Origin: JAWCLZ01 sp038850275
Lineage (GTDB): Archaea; Halobacteriota; JAWCLZ01
Assembly: GCA_038850275.1 (NCBI GenBank)
Contig: JAWCLZ010000005.1
Coordinates: 1 to 64,000 of the forward strand
Length of the DNA stretch: 64,000 nucleotides
Reading direction: 5' to 3'
The notes under the pieces are model-generated. The model was not told the DNA's origin. It saw only the letters and a program-made list of their open reading frames with translations, and did no database searches. Shown piece by piece: positions 56,695 through 64,000 of the stretch; the first letter of the stretch is position 1; each line of letters starts with the position of its first letter. Both the position numbers and the translations under genes were made by a program.

Positions 56695-57423
56695 TCATAT
56701 TTCAGCTCTTATTTGGTTTAACATTGTTTTTGCATAAATTGTTGTGAGATGACTTATGAAATATGGGATATATGCTTTTAGCTTCTGAGGATCTACTTCC
56801 ACATCTGGAGGCTTGGCTTGTTTTTCCTCCACTGCAATTACTTCTACATTTCTACCTTCAATCCATTTTTTAATTGCAATCTCAATCCCTTTTGATTCCC
56901 CTATGCCGTAAAAAATAACTGCATTCTCTTTTCTCTCAGGTGGATTGTATTTCTGAAGGATTTTAAATAGCACCTCCTCATAGCTCTCAATTACTTTGCA
57001 AGAGTTCACTTTAAGCATAAACTTGGCTTCAGGAATTACAATTGACATTAGAGGAGGAGATACTGCTATGGCAAAATCCGAGGAACTCTTCAAGCTCAGT
57101 AAACCACCAAGGCTATGTCCAACTGTTAAAACATATTTATACCTTCTTTTCAACTCCTTAACAACTCCCTCTACATCTTTCAATACATCCTCGTCTAGTG
57201 GATTCTCATTCTCACCGTGACCCCTTAAATCAATGGCATAGCTATCATAGCCTTTTTCCGCTATGTTAAAAGTTACTCCTAGTATTTCATCTTTAGATGA
57301 AGAGTAACCATGTATTATCAAAGCTGCTCTATCGCTCTTTACATCTATAAAAAATGCAGGGATACTTTTTCCATCCTCGCTAATAAACTTCTTCTTACTT
57401 ATCTGCATACATTTCATTTTCAA
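56695..57423 (-). CDS. alpha/beta hydrolase
   Basis: The 242-residue protein has LIIHGYSSSKDEILG, the nucleophile elbow TVGHSLGGLLSLKSS, YDSYAIDLRGHGENE, and a C-terminal region where acid and histidine are not clear to me. It may act on lipids or peptides. ATG 57405 (residue 7, MQISKKK) is an alternative start. It is separated from pdxS by a gap with an inverted repeat. Confidence 0.8.
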   Translation of the reverse strand: MKMKCMQISKKKFISEDGKSIPAFFIDVKSDRAALIIHGYSSSKDEILGVTFNIAEKGYDSYAIDLRGHGENENPLDEDVLKDVEGVVKELKRRYKYVLTVGHSLGGLLSLKSSSDFAIAVSPPLMSIVIPEAKFMLKVNSCKVIESYEEVLFKILQKYNPPERKENAVIFYGIGESKGIEIAIKKWIEGRNVEVIAVEEKQAKPPDVEVDPQKLKAYIPYFISHLTTIYAKTMLNQIRAEI

Positions 57424-57598
57424 TTCTCGAAAAATAAAATTTATCGAAGAATTTGATTTTACAAATCTTATTTGAAGCGCTTGCTAAAGATTGCTGCCAA
57501 TGTTCAATAAATAGCGAGCTCGTTATTTGGAGAAGACATTAATGAACAATCTCTACCTCTTAGGATGCAAGTTTAAAGCCAAAAGGATAGCGTTAGAC
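57424..57598. other. intergenic region with nested inverted repeats
   Basis: The 175-base gap downstream of pdxS holds a near-perfect palindrome (57509-57528, centre CGAGCTCG). It lies inside a wider inverted pair, TGTTCA (57501-57506) and TGAACA (57543-57548). It could be an operator, a terminator hairpin or part of a small RNA. No protein is recognised. Confidence 0.4.
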
Positions 57599-58498
57599 CT
57601 ACCATCCCCTAGTTTGAAGTTTCTCTTGCTCTGACAGCGATCTTACAGTGAGACCGCGCATTGGCTCGCCCAAGCCCTTTGAGATCTCCGCAAGCTTCGC
57701 AGGATTATCATAGTTATTCACAGCTTCAACTATCGCAGCTGCCATTTTAGGTGGATTTTCACTTTTAAATATCCCAGATCCCACGAATACACCATCTGCA
57801 CCTAGGCGCATCATCAATGCAGCGTCCGCTGGAGTTGCAATTCCACCAGCAGCGAAGTTCACCACAGGCAAGCGTTGGAGTTCAGCTGTTTCCACCACTA
57901 ATTCATAGGGTGCTTCTATCTGCCTCGCCACCTTCATGAGCTCTTCCTCGGTTTTACCCTTTAATTCGCGAATCTGTGAAAAAATTTTCCTCATATGTCT
58001 AACTGCTTCACTCACATCCCCAGTGCCTGCCTCGCCCTTGGTGCGTATCATTGCAGCCCCCTCATTTATCCTCCTCAATGCTTCACCTAAGTCGCGAGCG
58101 CCGCAGACAAATGGCACTGTGAATTTGGTTTTATCAATATGATACTCTGGATCCGCTGGGGTTAGAACTTCAGATTCATCTATCATATCAACGCCAAGAG
58201 CCTCTAGAATTTCTGCCTCCACGAAATGGCCTATTCTAACCTTAGCCATTACTGGTATGGTAACTGCATCCATGATCTCCTCAATTATCTTGGGATCTGC
58301 CATTCTAGCCACTCCACCAGATTTGCGTATGTCAGCTGGCACCGCTTGAAGTGCCATCACGGCCACTGCTCCTGCTTCTTCAGCAATTTTAGCTTGCTCT
58401 GCATTGGTAACATCCATTATTACGCCGCCTTTCTGCATTTTAGCAAAGCCGCGCTTCAATAACTCAGTACCGTGTCTTAGTTTTTCAAGTTCAACCAT
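57599..58498 (-). CDS. pdxS: pyridoxal 5'-phosphate synthase lyase subunit PdxS
   Basis: The 299-residue enzyme makes pyridoxal phosphate from ribose 5-phosphate, glyceraldehyde 3-phosphate and ammonia. It shows the PdxS landmarks GVIMDVTNAEQAKIAEEAGAVAVMAL, PVMAKVRIGHFVEAEIL, MIRTKGEAGTGDV and NFAAGGIATPADAALMM. TTG 58510 is possible, but ATG 58498 fits the TATA-like stretch (near 58520-58530) as a leaderless start. The glutaminase partner pdxT is not in the window. Confidence 0.97.
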   Translation of the reverse strand: MVELEKLRHGTELLKRGFAKMQKGGVIMDVTNAEQAKIAEEAGAVAVMALQAVPADIRKSGGVARMADPKIIEEIMDAVTIPVMAKVRIGHFVEAEILEALGVDMIDESEVLTPADPEYHIDKTKFTVPFVCGARDLGEALRRINEGAAMIRTKGEAGTGDVSEAVRHMRKIFSQIRELKGKTEEELMKVARQIEAPYELVVETAELQRLPVVNFAAGGIATPADAALMMRLGADGVFVGSGIFKSENPPKMAAAIVEAVNNYDNPAKLAEISKGLGEPMRGLTVRSLSEQEKLQTRGW

Positions 58499-58611
58499 AT
58501 TTTCTCGCAAAACTATTTATTATTCCCAGATGGATAATAAATTTAACTCACCTTTACTCTCTATTTTTATTACTCTATTTTTTATCTATTTTTATTTACT
58601 CTTTTATTACT

Positions 58612-58758
58612 CTACTCTGCTTTTATCTTCTTAATAATAGTTGGGCGGTCTTTTAATAGAACTCTATGCCCACAGTAGGGACATCTTACCCCGCCATATT
58701 CATAGTCAATTTCAACAGGTCTCTTGCAGCTTGCACATTTATATGACACATTTTTCAC
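58612..58758 (-). CDS. rpoP: DNA-directed RNA polymerase subunit P
   Basis: The 48-residue protein starts at GTG 58758 and ends at TAG 58612. It has the zinc knuckle YKCASCKRPV, YGGVRCPYCGHRV and the tail DRPTIIKKIKA that define archaeal RpoP. Its GTG overlaps the L37Ae stop (GTGA), so the two are coupled. It is last in the exosome/proteasome superoperon. Confidence 0.95.
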   Translation of the reverse strand: MKNVSYKCASCKRPVEIDYEYGGVRCPYCGHRVLLKDRPTIIKKIKAE

Positions 58759-59087
58759 TCCTTTTCCGATTCCTCTGCTTTTGCTTCTGCTTCTTCTGCT
58801 TCTACCCCTGCCTTTTCTCCTTCCCTCCTCATGGAGCGTATAACTGTTTTACCAATAGATGTATAAGGTAGATATGTGCCCCCTGCAAAAGTTACCTCGC
58901 ATTTCCTACACTGCCAAATTCCCGTACCCTTCCTCACCACACTCATTCTACCGCATTTGGGGCAAAGATGCTTTTTCCTCATCTGCTCTTCAATGTCTGC
59001 AACTAGTTTTCTAACCTTTCGGCCATATCTAGCGCCAAATCGACCTGCTGACCTCGTTTTTCTACCCTTAGCTGCTTTCTCAACCAA
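58755..59087 (-). CDS. rpl37ae: 50S ribosomal protein L37Ae
   Basis: The 110-residue protein has the C4 zinc finger CPKCGRMSVVRKG through CRKCEVTFAGG and the basic N-terminus (SAGRFGARYGRKVRKLV) of L37Ae. The end is unusual: about 20 acidic residues (EAEEAEAKAEESEKE) extend past the normal C-terminus. It is 3 bases from the rrp42 stop and overlaps rpoP. Confidence 0.96.
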   Translation of the reverse strand: MVEKAAKGRKTRSAGRFGARYGRKVRKLVADIEEQMRKKHLCPKCGRMSVVRKGTGIWQCRKCEVTFAGGTYLPYTSIGKTVIRSMRREGEKAGVEAEEAEAKAEESEKE

Positions 59088-59090
59088 TTT

Positions 59091-59870
59091 TTATCCCTCC
59101 AGATATTTGCTTCGAATCTCTTGTGCTTTTTTGCACGCAAGCTCAACTATTTTCAAAACCTGTTCAGGGCTAAGTAGAGCACTCCCGCTTTTTTGCAAAC
59201 CCGCTAGGTCTCCCCGGGAATTGGATATCACAGTTAGCTTCCCAGCTGCAATGTGCTCTTCATCTAAGTTTGGATCTAGAAGTATTGCTCCATTGAGAAC
59301 CACAGCGGTAACTGCCACTGGTAGATCTCTAAGCGGCAGAGGAAAATCTTCCCCAAGTCCAAATTTCTTAGCTGGCACTCTTGCATTTTTCAAAGCAGCT
59401 ATTGTACCTAGCGCTGATGCATCCATCAAATTGCCATCGTGGTCTAATACGTGTACATCTATGAAGACCATCCACACTTTTTCACCTGGTATGATGCATA
59501 GCTTATCTAAATCTATTGCCCCAGATTCTCTAACCCCTCTATCCACCACTCGAGCTAATTCAGTTGCATTTTCATCTGGAGGGCCTGGTTCAAATAATGG
59601 AGATGCAAGTGGCACTAGCTCTACATTGGTTACAATAACGCCTTGGTTTGGGGTATCTGGAAATGGTTCCCCGGGTTGAATTTTTATCCCAACCATTACT
59701 TGAGTATTCCCAATTTTAACTCTAGCTGAGCCCTCGGCTTTGGATATAACACCTGTTTCAACTAAGATTTCGCGGTATTGATCAAAAGCTCTGCTATCTA
59801 CGCGTTCTCCCTTTCTCGCTAGATTGTATATATAATCTTTTCTTATCTCTGCGATTATTTCCTCACTCAT
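59091..59870 (-). CDS. rrp42: exosome core subunit Rrp42
   Basis: The 259-residue RNase PH-like protein forms the exosome ring with Rrp41. It shows the Rrp42 features ARKGERVDSRAFDQYREI, SAEGSARVKIG and GVIVTNVELVPLASPLFEPG. It lacks the catalytic residues of Rrp41. Its start overlaps the rrp41 stop by four bases. Confidence 0.97.
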   Translation of the reverse strand: MSEEIIAEIRKDYIYNLARKGERVDSRAFDQYREILVETGVISKAEGSARVKIGNTQVMVGIKIQPGEPFPDTPNQGVIVTNVELVPLASPLFEPGPPDENATELARVVDRGVRESGAIDLDKLCIIPGEKVWMVFIDVHVLDHDGNLMDASALGTIAALKNARVPAKKFGLGEDFPLPLRDLPVAVTAVVLNGAILLDPNLDEEHIAAGKLTVISNSRGDLAGLQKSGSALLSPEQVLKIVELACKKAQEIRSKYLEG

Positions 59871-60595
59871 TCATCATCGCCTCTTTTATCTAAGTATTTC
59901 TTGATCAAAGCCTCTCTCTGCAGCTTGTAGATCTCGCGGCATCCTTTCTTCGCTAATTGCAATGCTTTTGCGAATTCCTCTTTAGTGAGATGTCCATCCA
60001 TCTGCAATAATACAATGTCCCCATTTTGAGTGATCGCTACTGGCATATCAGCTTGGCCATAGTTGTCTTCTTCCTTATTTAAATCAAGCACAATTGTATC
60101 ATCAACTTTGCCAACGGCACAAGCTGATACCAAGCCCTTCATGGGAATACCGGCATCCGCGAGAGCCACTGAAGCTGCATTTATTCCAGCGACTCTAGTT
60201 CCAGCATCTGCTTGAAGTATCTCCACGAAGATATCGATTACCGATCTTGGAAATAACTCGGTAAGGATAACTGGCTCGAGTGCTTCTCTACTTACCTTTG
60301 AAATTTCAACTGATCTCCTATCAGGTCCAGGTCTCTTTCTCTCATCCACGGAGAAAGCAGCCATGTTATATCGGTATCTAACTATCGCCCTTGAAACCTC
60401 TTGAAGATGTCTTGGATGCACTTCTCTCGGGCCATAGACAGCTGCGATTACCTTATTGCCTCCGAATTCTATATAGCACGAGCCATCCGCTCGCTTGAGA
60501 ACACCAACTTCTATCTTTATTGGCCTGAGTTCCTCCGGCGTTCTGCCATCTAGTCTCTTTCCATTTATTATGAACTTCTCTGGTTTACCGTTCAT
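59867..60595 (-). CDS. rrp41: exosome catalytic subunit Rrp41
   Basis: The 242-residue enzyme is the phosphorolytic RNase of the archaeal exosome. Visible are RLDGRTPEELRPI, GGNKVIAAVYGPREVHPRH and the active-site aspartate region NYGQADMPVAI. Arginines for RNA and phosphate binding are kept. It overlaps rrp4 by eleven bases and rrp42 by four. Confidence 0.97.
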   Translation of the reverse strand: MNGKPEKFIINGKRLDGRTPEELRPIKIEVGVLKRADGSCYIEFGGNKVIAAVYGPREVHPRHLQEVSRAIVRYRYNMAAFSVDERKRPGPDRRSVEISKVSREALEPVILTELFPRSVIDIFVEILQADAGTRVAGINAASVALADAGIPMKGLVSACAVGKVDDTIVLDLNKEEDNYGQADMPVAITQNGDIVLLQMDGHLTKEEFAKALQLAKKGCREIYKLQREALIKKYLDKRGDDE

Positions 60596-61265
60596 TTTGA
60601 ATCTCTCTCTTCAAACTATTGATGTATTCCTTGATTCTATCAGTAAGCCCAGCTGTATGCGCTTCCTTCTCGATCTTTAAAATTGCCTTAGTTGCGAGAT
60701 CAACCATTTCATCTTCACCGCGAATCCATATTCTCCCATTTTGACCAATGAAGATGCTGCAATTCAGTTCTTTTTTAAGCATGCTAATCATCGAGCCATT
60801 TCTACCTATAACTCTAGGAACCTTTGTATGGGAAATATCAATTATCCTCCCATGCTTGAGCACTCTAGATCGATCATCACGCATTGATAGCTCAATTTTC
60901 ATAGTTGCATCTACGTCCACCACTTTGGCAATTATTAAATCACCAACTTTGATGTAGCGATCCATATTACTTTGATCCACTTTCTCCGGGTACTCAGAGA
61001 TATGGAGCAAAGCTTCATATGGAGAATTGATATCCACAATCCAGTTGGAGAAGGTTATATCAACTATCTTTCCAATTACAACATCTCCCTTGCTTGGTAT
61101 ATACTTGCCTGTTAAGGGAATTACCCTGATTTTATCTCGCTTTTCAATCAAGCCATATAAAGCTGAGTACACTTTGCCCCTCTCAATATAGGTGCCCTCT
61201 CCAGCTTGCTTTGGATCCTCAGATAGTAGATCGCCCGGGATTACAATGCTTCTTTCCTCTGCCAT
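60585..61265 (-). CDS. rrp4: exosome cap protein Rrp4
   Basis: The 226-residue RNA-binding protein has an N-terminal domain (VIPGDLLSEDPKQAGEGTY), an S1 domain (GDVVIGKIVDITFSNW) and a KH-like domain with GRNGSMISMLKKELNCSI. It recruits RNA and cofactors to the Rrp41-Rrp42 ring. It lies 14 bases after the SBDS gene. Confidence 0.97.
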   Translation of the reverse strand: MAEERSIVIPGDLLSEDPKQAGEGTYIERGKVYSALYGLIEKRDKIRVIPLTGKYIPSKGDVVIGKIVDITFSNWIVDINSPYEALLHISEYPEKVDQSNMDRYIKVGDLIIAKVVDVDATMKIELSMRDDRSRVLKHGRIIDISHTKVPRVIGRNGSMISMLKKELNCSIFIGQNGRIWIRGEDEMVDLATKAILKIEKEAHTAGLTDRIKEYINSLKREIQNER

Positions 61266-61279
61266 TTCAATACCTCAAT

Positions 61280-61975
61280 TTACTTTAAAAGCTTAGTTAT
61301 AGCCTCTCCCTTGGAGAGTTTATTCACTAAGGTGTAGAAATCTGTTTGAAGTCCCGCTGGGATTTTTACAACAGCTATCCAAGAGCCATCGTTCTGCCAC
61401 TGTTCTTTAGTAATTGAGCCAAATGAAGCGATTTCACCATAGGCTTTAGCTGCATATTGAGGTGGAAATTTCACTGCTATTTCGATTTCCTCGAATCTAA
61501 TTGGAATTATGGGTTTTATAGCTTTCATGACCTCTGCCACTAAATCATCGACATTCTTAAGTGGGTCTATATGAACCTTGGCTTCTTCCATTGCTTTCTC
61601 TATCCTCGAAGGTGGATGTGGTGCTCGCGTCTGTGGATTTATCGCATTTCTAGCTATAAATTCTATGACTTTTCTCTTTTTTTCCTCAAGCATCCTTCGC
61701 CTCTGCTCAGAGGTTAACTGGATCTCCCCTCGCTTTATAATCTGTTGAGCAACTTCAAGGGGATTGCTAGTTCCGAAGACTTTAATGAGTTCTTCTTCAG
61801 AGGGTCTATCTCCAGTACTTGCATCCGTGAATACATCTTCCACTGCTAGTAATTCCTCAAGGTCAACACTAGCGCCTCGCTTGAGCATTAATGCTTTCTC
61901 AGGGTCTACAAGTACTTCAAACTGCATAGATCGAGTCTTCAACCTAGCTACCACTGCTTCGTCTAGAGTTACCAT
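61280..61975 (-). CDS. sdo1: ribosome maturation factor SBDS/Sdo1
   Basis: The 231-residue protein shows the three-domain SBDS layout: VTLDEAVVARLKTRSMQFEVLVDPEKA at the start, then FTDASTGDRPSEEEL, and IMPIRFEEIE-like sequence (PIIPIRFEEIEIAV) in the C-terminal half. It releases the anti-association factor from 50S subunits. It sits between psmA and rrp4 in the superoperon. Confidence 0.97.
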   Translation of the reverse strand: MVTLDEAVVARLKTRSMQFEVLVDPEKALMLKRGASVDLEELLAVEDVFTDASTGDRPSEEELIKVFGTSNPLEVAQQIIKRGEIQLTSEQRRRMLEEKKRKVIEFIARNAINPQTRAPHPPSRIEKAMEEAKVHIDPLKNVDDLVAEVMKAIKPIIPIRFEEIEIAVKFPPQYAAKAYGEIASFGSITKEQWQNDGSWIAVVKIPAGLQTDFYTLVNKLSKGEAITKLLK

Positions 61976-61983
61976 ATAGCCAC

Positions 61984-62748
61984 CTAATCTTTTTTCTCCT
62001 TCTTCTCCCTCTCTTCCTTTTGCTCTTTAGCAAGTACCTTCTGGATATAACTTTGAATTTCCTCTTGCGGGAGCTTCCTAAATTTCTTTGTCTTTACGTC
62101 AATCACGCCTACCTCTACTGTGGAAGCATCAAGTTGCCCTTCCACAGCTTTGTAAAGCGCTTTCATTCCAAGTAAAATTGCCCCTTCTAGGTCAGCATTT
62201 TCATCATATTCAGCTTCAAAGACCTCGATTGCAGCGCTTCTACCTGCACCAATCGCAGTTGCCTTGTACTCTAAGAGAGCTCCGCTTGGATCAGTTTCAA
62301 AGAGACTAGGCTTGTTGTCATCAACGCCTGCAATGAGGAGCGCAGTGCCATATGGCCTAACACCGCCATATTGGGTATAAGTCTGCTTGTGGTCGCAGAT
62401 TCGCTTAGCTAGGGTTGCAACTCCAATGGGCTCATTATATGTAACGCGGTTGATCTGCGCTTCAACTCTTGCTCTATCAATAAGCATTCTAGCATCTGCA
62501 ACTAAGCCCGAGGAGGCTGCACCTATGTGGTCGTCTATTTGGAAAATTTTCTCTATACTCGGTGCTTCAAGCAATCTACTTGCCACTCTTTTATCTACGA
62601 GTAAAGCCACGCCTTCTTTGCATTTTATGCCAATAGCAGTTGTGCCCTTTTTAACCGCTTCCCTTGCATATTCAACTTGGAATAGCCTTCCATCTGGACT
62701 GAATACCGTTATAGCTCTATCATACCCCATCTGAGGTGCCATGTGCAT
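61984..62748 (-). CDS. psmA: proteasome alpha subunit PsmA
   Basis: The 254-residue protein matches archaeal PsmA: MGYDRAITVFSPDGRLFQVEYAREAV near the start and KGTTAIGIKCKEGVALL, then GGVRPYGTALLIAG. It forms the outer rings of the 20S proteasome. The tail is rich in Lys and Glu. ATG 62742 or 62748 are both possible starts. It overlaps the rnp2 end by 29 bases. Confidence 0.97.
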   Translation of the reverse strand: MHMAPQMGYDRAITVFSPDGRLFQVEYAREAVKKGTTAIGIKCKEGVALLVDKRVASRLLEAPSIEKIFQIDDHIGAASSGLVADARMLIDRARVEAQINRVTYNEPIGVATLAKRICDHKQTYTQYGGVRPYGTALLIAGVDDNKPSLFETDPSGALLEYKATAIGAGRSAAIEVFEAEYDENADLEGAILLGMKALYKAVEGQLDASTVEVGVIDVKTKKFRKLPQEEIQSYIQKVLAKEQKEEREKKEKKD

Positions 62749-63271
62749 TTTTATTCTCTCCTTTACTTTCTTTTAAATCAAATACTGTTATTCCAATTAG
62801 ATTTACACTTGATCTATCAATTATTTCATTTTTATCTGGAATTATATCAATTTCCTCTCCACGTATTCTCTTTACTTCTCCAGATACATATTTCAATTCA
62901 ATGCGAGAAGGGATATCATTAATAACTTTACCTATGATCTTTTTTCGCTTAAATTTTTCTATGGCTGTTTTCAAGGTTCCACTCACCCCTTTAATGTAAA
63001 GCACTGTTCTAATTCGCTTTATACTGCGCAATGAAGCAAGCACTGCTCTAACGCTTTCCACTCCATCGTGGTTGCACCTCAATATACCTTGAGAATCTTC
63101 AAATTCAAGCAAAGCTATACCTAGATCGCTTGCACCTGCCTCTCCAAATAAAGCCAGTGCTTCTCGCCAGATGGCACTGCTGAGCTCATTTTTTGAAAAA
63201 TCATCTTCGCTATCCACATCGAAAACTATGTATCTCTTGCGCTTCCTTAGTGATGATGGTAGAGCTTTCAT
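62720..63271 (-). CDS. rnp2: RNase P protein component 2 (Pop5) with extended C-terminus
   Basis: The 183-residue protein begins with Pop5-like sequence (RKRKRYIVFDVDSED, ALFGEAGASDLGIALLEFED, GILRCNHDGVESVRAVLASL). The core normally ends near residue 120. About 60 more residues follow, with KRKKIIGKVINDIPSRIELKY, KRIRGEEIDIIP and SSVNLIGITVFDLKE, which look like a small beta domain. RNase P proteins help mature tRNA 5' ends. The gene overlaps psmA and lies four bases into rnp3. Confidence 0.88.
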   Translation of the reverse strand: MKALPSSLRKRKRYIVFDVDSEDDFSKNELSSAIWREALALFGEAGASDLGIALLEFEDSQGILRCNHDGVESVRAVLASLRSIKRIRTVLYIKGVSGTLKTAIEKFKRKKIIGKVINDIPSRIELKYVSGEVKRIRGEEIDIIPDKNEIIDRSSVNLIGITVFDLKESKGENKNAHGTSDGV

Positions 63272-63921
63272 TCAATTACCTCTACCCTAGCGCTTTTCTT
63301 TAAAATTCTCTCAGGGACTTTGCTCAAGCTTTGAAAAGCTTCAGCTCTACTCATTCCAAAAAGCCCAGCGAGCGCTGCCATTTCTCTTGGGGCTCTTAAA
63401 TCATAATGCGACCTAGCACCGCTGGTTAAAACTATGGGTGCTTCAAATTTTTTAGCGAGCTTGAAGTTCCTCTTAAAGTTTGAGAGAAGTCTTGAACGCA
63501 GGCCCCCCCTCGAGTGAATAAGTGCATTTAAATTGAATTCAAGAGCTACTTGATTTTCACTCGCTATTTTCGCCAGCACGTGGTTTATACCTTGCTTTGC
63601 TTGCTCTGGATGAGCAAGGATATCCACTCTTGAATCTCCTAGGGCAGCGCGATTGATCTCCTCAGTCGAAGCGTGAACCAAGAGTACATCCACTTTAGGG
63701 CGATAAGCTGCTATTTTACCCAACAGTTCCCTCTCAGTGCTAGCTTTAATCTCCACTCCAAGTAAAATGCCTTCTTCTCTAGGAAATTGCTCGAAGTAAT
63801 CAGAGTGATTCGCTATTGCTATTCCACTGTAGCCAAATTGCTTTGCTTTTAACCACAGCCTCCTTGGGCTATCTGCGCATTCTGGAAGGGCATGTACATT
63901 TAAGTCATAAAAAGCAGTCAT
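63268..63921 (-). CDS. rnp3: RNase P protein component 3 (Rpp30)
   Basis: The 217-residue TIM-barrel-like protein has FYDLNVHALPECADSPRRL, YSGIAIANHSDYF, GVEIKAST, ILAHPEQAKQGINHV and GARSHYDLRAPREMAALAGLFGM, typical of archaeal Rpp30. It pairs with Pop5 in RNase P. Its ATG overlaps the stop of the preceding gene (ATGA). Confidence 0.95.
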   Translation of the reverse strand: MTAFYDLNVHALPECADSPRRLWLKAKQFGYSGIAIANHSDYFEQFPREEGILLGVEIKASTERELLGKIAAYRPKVDVLLVHASTEEINRAALGDSRVDILAHPEQAKQGINHVLAKIASENQVALEFNLNALIHSRGGLRSRLLSNFKRNFKLAKKFEAPIVLTSGARSHYDLRAPREMAALAGLFGMSRAEAFQSLSKVPERILKKSARVEVIE

Positions 63922-64000
63922 GAAAAAATTCCTCTAACCACTTCTAAAGCATTCTCATACTTCGCTGGATAAGCCTTGACCTTTGCTTTAAGAGCCACTG
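63918..64000 (-). CDS. C-terminal fragment, possible COG1325 RNA-binding protein
   Basis: A leftward frame enters from the right edge and ends at TGA 63918. It encodes about 26 residues, VALKAKVKAYPAKYENALEVV followed by RGIFS. Archaeal gene order places a COG1325-type RNA-binding/exosome-associated protein just before rnp3, and the AYPAK end fits that family loosely. It is coupled to rnp3 by ATGA. Confidence 0.45.
   Translation of the reverse strand, partial: VALKAKVKAYPAKYENALEVVRGIFS

Noticed and set aside
58876..59679. 267-codon rightward frame opposite rrp42 and L37Ae
   Set aside because: The opposite strand encodes two well-conserved proteins; the frame has no recognisable domain and is antisense.
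1..64000. CRISPR arrays, insertion sequences, prophage or rRNA genes
   Set aside because: No spaced repeat array, transposase, integrase, phage structural gene or rRNA was seen on either strand.

Overview
The window is archaeal chromosome, AT-rich by eye and gene-dense. Many genes have a TATA-like box about 25-30 bases before the start and appear leaderless. Lineage markers include archaeal RNA polymerase subunit P, L37Ae, the exosome (Rrp4/41/42), the proteasome alpha subunit, RNase P proteins, archaeal CobY, RtcB with archease, a paired RPA set, a DUF2551 protein and a geranylgeranyl reductase. A Fpo/Nuo-type membrane module, an FwdF-like polyferredoxin, a siroheme-decarboxylase-like protein and methylmalonyl-CoA epimerase point to an anaerobic euryarchaeote related to methanogens, ANME or alkane oxidisers. 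That placement is inference; no mcr or 16S gene lies in the window.

Layout. 1-3.2 kb: end of a Fpo/Nuo L-M-N operon. 3.4-4.8 kb: a coiled-coil protein and an RHH-KaiC ATPase. 4.9-8.1 kb (minus): a sugar-nucleotide epimerase and two related exported proteins, one with a telomere-like TTAGGG repeat inside its signal-peptide coding region. 8.2-13.5 kb: an unknown protein, an XPD-like helicase, geranylgeranyl reductase and Pth2. 13.6-17.3 kb: a four-gene Dpp/Opp ABC transporter. 17.3-21.3 kb (minus): five consecutive CBS-domain proteins. 21.4-22.8 kb: small membrane proteins and UMP kinase. 22.8-30.4 kb (minus): a six-gene MoxR/DUF58/von Willebrand A operon. 30.6-37.6 kb: archease-RtcB, polyferredoxin, LeuRS and a methyltransferase. 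37.6-43.5 kb (minus): HD protein, CobY, CobS, NfeD-stomatin, and a pair of KaiC-like proteins, one fused to a small GTPase. 43.6-47.8 kb: radical SAM protein, DUF2551, cis-prenyltransferase, an intron-containing tRNA-Thr and small proteins. 47.9-57.4 kb: exported phosphatase-like protein, UbiA prenyltransferase, Ahb-like protein, UPF0173 hydrolase, DUF1989, RPA pair, methylmalonyl-CoA epimerase and hydrolases. 57.6-64 kb (minus): pdxS, then the archaeal exosome/proteasome/RNase P superoperon.

The main themes are membrane lipid synthesis (geranylgeranyl reductase, UbiA, cis-prenyltransferase), cobamide assembly (CobY, CobS), RNA processing and decay (RtcB/archease, exosome, RNase P, SBDS), and signalling or membrane-assembly modules of unclear purpose (CBS array, MoxR-vWA operon, KaiC-GTPase pair). 

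The most striking sequence signal is the (TTAGGG)n tract at 6461-6495. One unit is a base short, and this frameshifts an otherwise complete signal peptide, which suggests a phase-variable surface protein or a recent slip. Short tandem duplications also recur at several gene ends and starts. Translation starts of pyrH, the MoxR gene and the DUF2551 gene lack the expected canonical codon.
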